Shown here: positions 12,725 through 13,798 of the stretch, piece after piece | Numbering within the stretch: position 1 is the stretch's first letter | Layout: the number at the start of each line of letters is the position of its first letter | Origin: Caryophanales bacterium UBA5455 | Lineage (GTDB): Bacteria; Bacillota_I; Bacilli_A; RFN20; CAG-826 | Direction of reading: 5' to 3' | NCBI GenBank assembly: GCA_002427365.1 | Contig: DIQT01000015.1 | Span: 34,381 to 48,178, forward strand | Length of the DNA stretch: 13,798 nt | The notes under the pieces: generated by a model | Told to the model about the DNA's origin: nothing | Databases searched by the model: none | Seen by the model: only the letters and a program-made list of their open reading frames with translations | Translations under genes and position numbers: made by a program

Positions 12725-13798
12725 TAATTATGAAAAAGTACAAAATTGTCATCGTTGGTGGTGGCGCTGGCGGGTTAAGCGCGGCAATTGGTGCCTATGA
12801 AGCAGGCGAACGTTCAATTTTATTAATCGAACGGTCCAACCGATTAGGTGGTATTTTAAACCAATGTATTCATAGTGGGTTTGGGACGGTAATGTATAAC
12901 GAGCAATTAACGGGACCCGAACTAGCGCAGCGGTTAATTAATAAATTTTTCGAATATAAAATTGACTACGTCCTTGAAACAAACGTTTTAAGTATTGATG
13001 AAGATAAAACAATTCATTTAGCAAATGCCAAAGAAGGCTTTTATGAAGTCGAAGCGAAAGCAATTGTTTTAACGGTTGGCTGCTATGAACGAAGTGCTGG
13101 TGCGATTCAGCTTCCTGGTGATCGGCCGGTTGGTGTCTATACCGCTGGTCAAGCCCAAGAAGCCTTAAACATTCATGGCTACCTTGTCGGTCGCCGCGTC
13201 TTTATTTTAGGAAGTGGCGATATTGGGATGATTATGGCGCGCCGGATGGAACTAGAAGGGGCAAAAGTTTTGGGGGTTGCCGAAATCTTACCATACACAA
13301 GTGGCTTGCCCCGAAATAAAGTCCAATGTTTAGATGATTTTTCTATCCCGTTATATTTATCACATACAGTCGTCAAAGTTGAAGGTAAAAAAAGCTTAGA
13401 AGCGGTGACGATTGCGAAAGTTGATGAAAACTTTACGCCAATTCCTGGCACCGAAATTCGCTTTGAAGTTGATACGTTACTTTTATCAATCGGCTTAATT
13501 CCTGATACACGGTTATTAAGAAATTTACCAATTGAATTAAATCATGGGCGCTTCCCTGTTGTTGATCAACGGTTTATGAGTAGTGTTCCCGGCATCTTTA
13601 TTGCGGGAAATGGTCTTCACGTTCATGATGTTGTTGACTATGTTAGTGATGAAGGTGCGGTCGCGGGTAAAAGTGCGACAAACTATTTATTTGAGCGGAC
13701 AAGTAGAAATATCGAACAAATTGCAGTTGAACCCGGAAATTTAATTAATTACGTTTTACCAAATCGGATTGCCTTAAGGACAAAAGATAATATTGTCC
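12721..13798 (+). CDS. FAD/NAD(P)-dependent oxidoreductase of the anaerobic glp cluster (3'-truncated by window)
   Basis: This gene runs off the right edge after 359 codons. It is a pyridine nucleotide-disulfide-type flavoprotein (COG0446-like). Residues 9-18 give the FAD site IVIVGGGAGG, and LLIERSNRLGG marks the adenosine-binding acidic strand. LGGILNQCIHSGFG is highly typical for this subgroup and carries Cys49. LTVGCYERSAGAIQLPGDRP and the second nucleotide site LGSGDIGMIMARR (Gly164, Gly166, Gly169) indicate NAD(P) binding, and FIAGNGLHVHDVVDYVSDEGAVAG closes the FAD fold. Family members have roughly 420 residues. In many anaerobic Firmicutes and in Thermotoga this gene follows a GlpA-like gene and precedes a DUF1667 gene, so the two probably form one electron-transfer unit linking the [2Fe-2S] dehydrogenase to NAD(P). 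The ATGA overlap at 12721 favours coupled translation; ATG at 12730 (MKKYKIVIVGGG) is an equally plausible start. Confidence 0.88.
   Translation, partial: MIIMKKYKIVIVGGGAGGLSAAIGAYEAGERSILLIERSNRLGGILNQCIHSGFGTVMYNEQLTGPELAQRLINKFFEYKIDYVLETNVLSIDEDKTIHLANAKEGFYEVEAKAIVLTVGCYERSAGAIQLPGDRPVGVYTAGQAQEALNIHGYLVGRRVFILGSGDIGMIMARRMELEGAKVLGVAEILPYTSGLPRNKVQCLDDFSIPLYLSHTVVKVEGKKSLEAVTIAKVDENFTPIPGTEIRFEVDTLLLSIGLIPDTRLLRNLPIELNHGRFPVVDQRFMSSVPGIFIAGNGLHVHDVVDYVSDEGAVAGKSATNYLFERTSRNIEQIAVEPGNLINYVLPNRIALRTKDNIV

Noticed and set aside
12722..12727. Possible alternative genetic code with TGA as tryptophan, since TGA is used only once as a stop and is followed in frame by TAA.
   Set aside because: All large genes read through at full family length with TGG for tryptophan and contain no in-frame TGA, which does not fit a code-4 organism. 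The TGA in the glycohydrolase remnant accompanies a frameshift and truncation, so it is ordinary decay.

Overview
The window comes from a low-GC bacterium of the Firmicutes/Tenericutes side (Bacilli or an Acholeplasma/RF39-like lineage). The reasons are the AT-rich sequence, strong GGAGG-type ribosome binding sites, TATAAT promoters, Bacillus-like order of the translation genes, and lipoproteins with short Lys-rich leaders. Tryptophan is encoded by TGG and the large genes contain no in-frame TGA, so the standard bacterial code applies. Most stops are TAA; one is TAG and one is TGA. The exact taxon cannot be read from this window.

Layout. (1) Positions 1-5777 carry the conserved infB-rbfA-truB-ribF-rpsO backbone of translation initiation, ribosome maturation, tRNA modification and flavin synthesis. 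Two genes interrupt it: a minus-strand TtcA-like tRNA thiolase fused to a GNAT acetyltransferase (1114-2307), and a flavodiiron protein (4194-5390) directly after the FMN/FAD-making ribF. rpsO has its own promoter and a structured leader that looks like an S15 autoregulatory element. (2) Positions 5866-7077 hold peptidase T as a separate unit. (3) Positions 7130-8790 are an accessory patch. It contains a short lipoprotein fragment whose ribosome binding site and start codon are out of frame by one base in an A8 run, a decayed minus-strand ADP-ribosylglycohydrolase, and an intact lipoprotein of unknown function. (4) Positions 8896-11115 hold pnp (polynucleotide phosphorylase), which in many bacteria directly follows rpsO but here is separated from it by about 3.1 kb. 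(5) From 11276 to the window edge lies the start of an anaerobic glycerol-3-phosphate oxidation operon: a GlpA-like FAD enzyme with a BFD-type [2Fe-2S] domain, and a second FAD/NAD-dependent oxidoreductase that is cut by the window end.

Most transcription units are closed by clear hairpin-plus-T terminators (after rbfA, rpsO, pepT, the second lipoprotein and pnp). Sigma-A-like promoters are visible ahead of rpsO, the second lipoprotein, pnp and the glp-like operon. No tRNA, rRNA, CRISPR array, transposase or replication origin is visible.

No complete novel system stands out. The points most worth a second look are the TtcA-GNAT fusion, the rpsO leader, the A8 frameshift at the lipoprotein start, and the previously unlisted ADP-ribosylglycohydrolase pseudogene.
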